Origin: Bifidobacterium sp. ESL0745
Lineage (GTDB): Bacteria > Actinomycetota > Actinomycetes > Actinomycetales > Bifidobacteriaceae
Direction: 5' to 3'
NCBI RefSeq assembly: GCF_029433335.1
Contig: NZ_JAQTHX010000001.1
Span: 186,001-250,000, forward strand
DNA length: 64,000 nt
Positions 62,489 through 64,000 of the stretch are shown piece by piece. The first letter of the stretch is position 1, and every line of letters begins with the position of its first letter. The notes below the pieces were generated by a model. It saw only the letters and a list, made by a program, of their open reading frames with translations. It was not told the DNA's origin and did not search any database. The translations under genes were made by a program, and so were the position numbers.

Positions 62489-63640
62489 ATGGCCGACAAA
62501 ACCATCGGCGTGATCATGAATGGCGTGACGGGGCGTATGGGCTACCGGCAGCACCTGTGCCGTTCGGTGCTGCCCATTATCGAAGCCGGCGGCGTTGAGC
62601 TTCCGGACGGTTCGCGTGTCATGCTCGATCCGATACTCGTCGGACGTCATGAAAGCAAGTTGCGCGAGATTTCAGCGCGGCACGGCGACCTTAACTACAC
62701 CACCGATCTGGATGCGGTGCTTGCGGATCCGCATTATTCGCTGTATGCCGATTTCCTGACGACCACGGCACGCCCCGCCGCCATCACCAAGGCGATTGCC
62801 GCCGGAAAGGACATATATACCGAAAAACCCATCGCCGCGGATTATCAGAGCGCCTGCGAGCTGACACGTCTTGCCGAGGCCAAGGGCGTGAAAACGGGGG
62901 TGGTACACGACAAGCTTTTCCTGCCCGGTCTGATCAAGCTGAGGCGGCTTGTCGACTCCGGTTTTTTCGGGCGTATCCTTTCGGTGCGCGGCGACTTCGG
63001 CTACTGGGTGTTCGAGGGGGACTGGCGCGCCTCGCAGCGGCCGAGCTGGAACTATCGCAAGGAAGACGGCGGCGGCATCATCTCGGACATGTTCCCGCAT
63101 TGGAACTATGTGATCGAAGGGCTTTTCGGACCGATCGCCTCGGTGTATGCGCAGGCGAAAATCGAGATACCCGAGCGTGTGGATGAAAACGGCAGACGCT
63201 ATCCGTCCACTGCCGAAGATGCGGCCTATGCGATTTTCGAGCTTGAAAACGGGGCGACGGTGCAGATGAACTCTTCGTGGAACACGCGCGTGGACCGCGA
63301 TGAGCTTCTGCAACTTCATGTGGACGGGACGCGAGGTTCGGCCGTGGCCGGGCTTTTCGACGCCAAGATCCAGGTGCGGGACGCCACTCCTTTGGCCGTG
63401 TGGAATCCGGATGTGCCCGATGTGCATCGTTACCGTGGCGATTGGCAGCCTGTGGGCGACGACGAGCAATTCGAGAACGGCTTCAAGGCACAGTGGGAGC
63501 AGTTCATTCGCGCTTTGGCGACGGATACACCGTACCCTTACGATTTCGCGTCCGGAGCGCGTGGCGTGCGGCTGGCAGAGCTCGGTTATCAGTCCGCCAA
63601 GCGTGGTGCAAAGGTGGCGGTTCCCAACGATCGGTACTGA
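62489..63640 (+). CDS. Gfo/Idh/MocA-family oxidoreductase
   Basis: 383 residues. N-terminal Rossmann part IGVIMNGVTGRMGYRQHLCRSVL (about 5-27), in which the glycine loop is modified, TEKPIAADYQSACEL (about 111-125, with the conserved Lys), followed by the C-terminal domain with KTGVVHDKLFLPG, RKEDGGGIISDMFPHWNYVIEGLFGP (about 187-212, with catalytic Asp and His) and STAEDAAYAIFELENGA. It probably oxidises or reduces a sugar, inositol or sugar acid. ATG 62489 with AAAGG upstream is chosen over GTG 62480. Confidence 0.87.
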   Translation: MADKTIGVIMNGVTGRMGYRQHLCRSVLPIIEAGGVELPDGSRVMLDPILVGRHESKLREISARHGDLNYTTDLDAVLADPHYSLYADFLTTTARPAAITKAIAAGKDIYTEKPIAADYQSACELTRLAEAKGVKTGVVHDKLFLPGLIKLRRLVDSGFFGRILSVRGDFGYWVFEGDWRASQRPSWNYRKEDGGGIISDMFPHWNYVIEGLFGPIASVYAQAKIEIPERVDENGRRYPSTAEDAAYAIFELENGATVQMNSSWNTRVDRDELLQLHVDGTRGSAVAGLFDAKIQVRDATPLAVWNPDVPDVHRYRGDWQPVGDDEQFENGFKAQWEQFIRALATDTPYPYDFASGARGVRLAELGYQSAKRGAKVAVPNDRY

Positions 63641-63715
63641 CCGGAGGGCGGAGATGCACAAATTGTGTAATGCATTTGAAGATGCTGAATGGCGGAAATC
63701 GGGAACGAGGCAACG

Positions 63716-64000
63716 ATGACAACATTGACGTTGATTGATGAATCGGGTGGCCGGCGGTGTGTCGAAGCCAACCCTGCGCCTGCGTTTGCCAAGCCCAAAG
63801 CCCCGTTGCGTTCGCGCACGGTGTACGCCGCGGCGCATGTGGTGCCGCTTGCCTGGGCGGACAATACGCCGGGCCGTCCGGCGCAAATCGACTGGGAGTC
63901 CACCATCGGCTTCCGGCGCATGATCTGGTCCTGGGGTCTGGGTGTGGCCGACTGCATGGATACCGCGCAACGCAATCTCGGTTTGGACTGGCCCGCCACC
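63716..64000 (+). CDS. DUF993 family protein (dihydrodipicolinate-synthase-like), 5' part only
   Basis: 95 codons are visible before the window ends. The sequence reads RSRTVYAAAHVVPLAWADNTPG...QIDWESTIGFRRMIWSWGLGVADCMDTAQRNLGLDWPAT, the N-terminal signature of DUF993, a TIM-barrel lyase-like family often encoded beside Gfo/Idh/MocA enzymes. Start ATG 63716. It continues the catabolic operon and may cleave the final intermediate; this is inferred from family and context. Confidence 0.8.
   Translation, partial: MTTLTLIDESGGRRCVEANPAPAFAKPKAPLRSRTVYAAAHVVPLAWADNTPGRPAQIDWESTIGFRRMIWSWGLGVADCMDTAQRNLGLDWPAT

Overview
This window reads as a chromosomal segment of an actinobacterium, most likely Bifidobacterium or a close relative. 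Supporting signs are the division run ftsZ-sepF-yggT-divIVA followed by lspA-rluD, the actinobacterial families DUF2342 and DUF3052, a Lon-like protease, a glycyl-tRNA synthetase next to recO-uppS, the his operon with a PriA-like hisA, a dimeric GSI-type glnA, many GTG/TTG starts and fairly high GC. No rRNA, CRISPR array, prophage or transposase was recognised.

Layout. 1-11 kb: end of a UvrD-type helicase, a DUF2342 zincin-like protein on the minus strand, a Lon-like membrane protease, DUF3052, glyA and tRNA-Val (minus), then a DivIVA-repeat protein and a membrane alpha/beta hydrolase. 11-17 kb: one very large secreted, sortase-type surface protein with about a dozen InlB-type B-repeats. 17-24 kb: recO-uppS, a convergent LacI regulator, a thiamine-binding-family protein, glyS, a 680-base non-coding stretch with repeated structured elements, and dusB. 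24-29.5 kb: division and wall cluster (ftsZ, sepF, yggT, two DivIVA proteins) plus lspA and rluD. 29.5-35.4 kb: an AT-richer island with a SorC-type regulator, a fused DhaK-DhaL kinase, an RpiB-like isomerase, a divergent TIM paralogue and an aquaglyceroporin. Together these resemble a ketotetrose (erythrulose-type) catabolic set. 35.5-49 kb: dnaE, then hisD, a GNAT, hisC, hisB, an acidic unknown protein, hisH, hisA/priA, a beta-phosphoglucomutase-like HAD, and glnA preceded by three 34-bp repeats. 49-60 kb: a frameshifted MFS exporter, a membrane-anchored bifidobacterial-type surface protein, an ATPase plus RloB-like two-gene cassette (candidate phage defence), the HrpA helicase, an RsmC-like methyltransferase and hflX. 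60-64 kb: a sugar or sugar-acid catabolic operon (hydroxyacid dehydrogenase-like, xylose-isomerase-like TIM barrel, Gfo/Idh/MocA, DUF993), cut by the window end.

The most notable signals are these. (1) The ATPase/RloB-like cassette sits directly at the 3' end of hrpA. A second, in-frame copy of the last 38 codons or so of hrpA remains on the far side, about 93 % identical, so the cassette looks as if it entered the hrpA end and brought or rebuilt a new tail. (2) A 21-bp perfect inverted repeat holds the cassette's ribosome binding site in one arm and TATAAT in the loop. (3) Tandem structured elements lie between glyS and dusB and show compensatory base changes. (4) The tetrose-type island. 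(5) Exactly 34-bp-phased repeats lie upstream of glnA. All functional statements come from reading motifs by eye; no database search was run.
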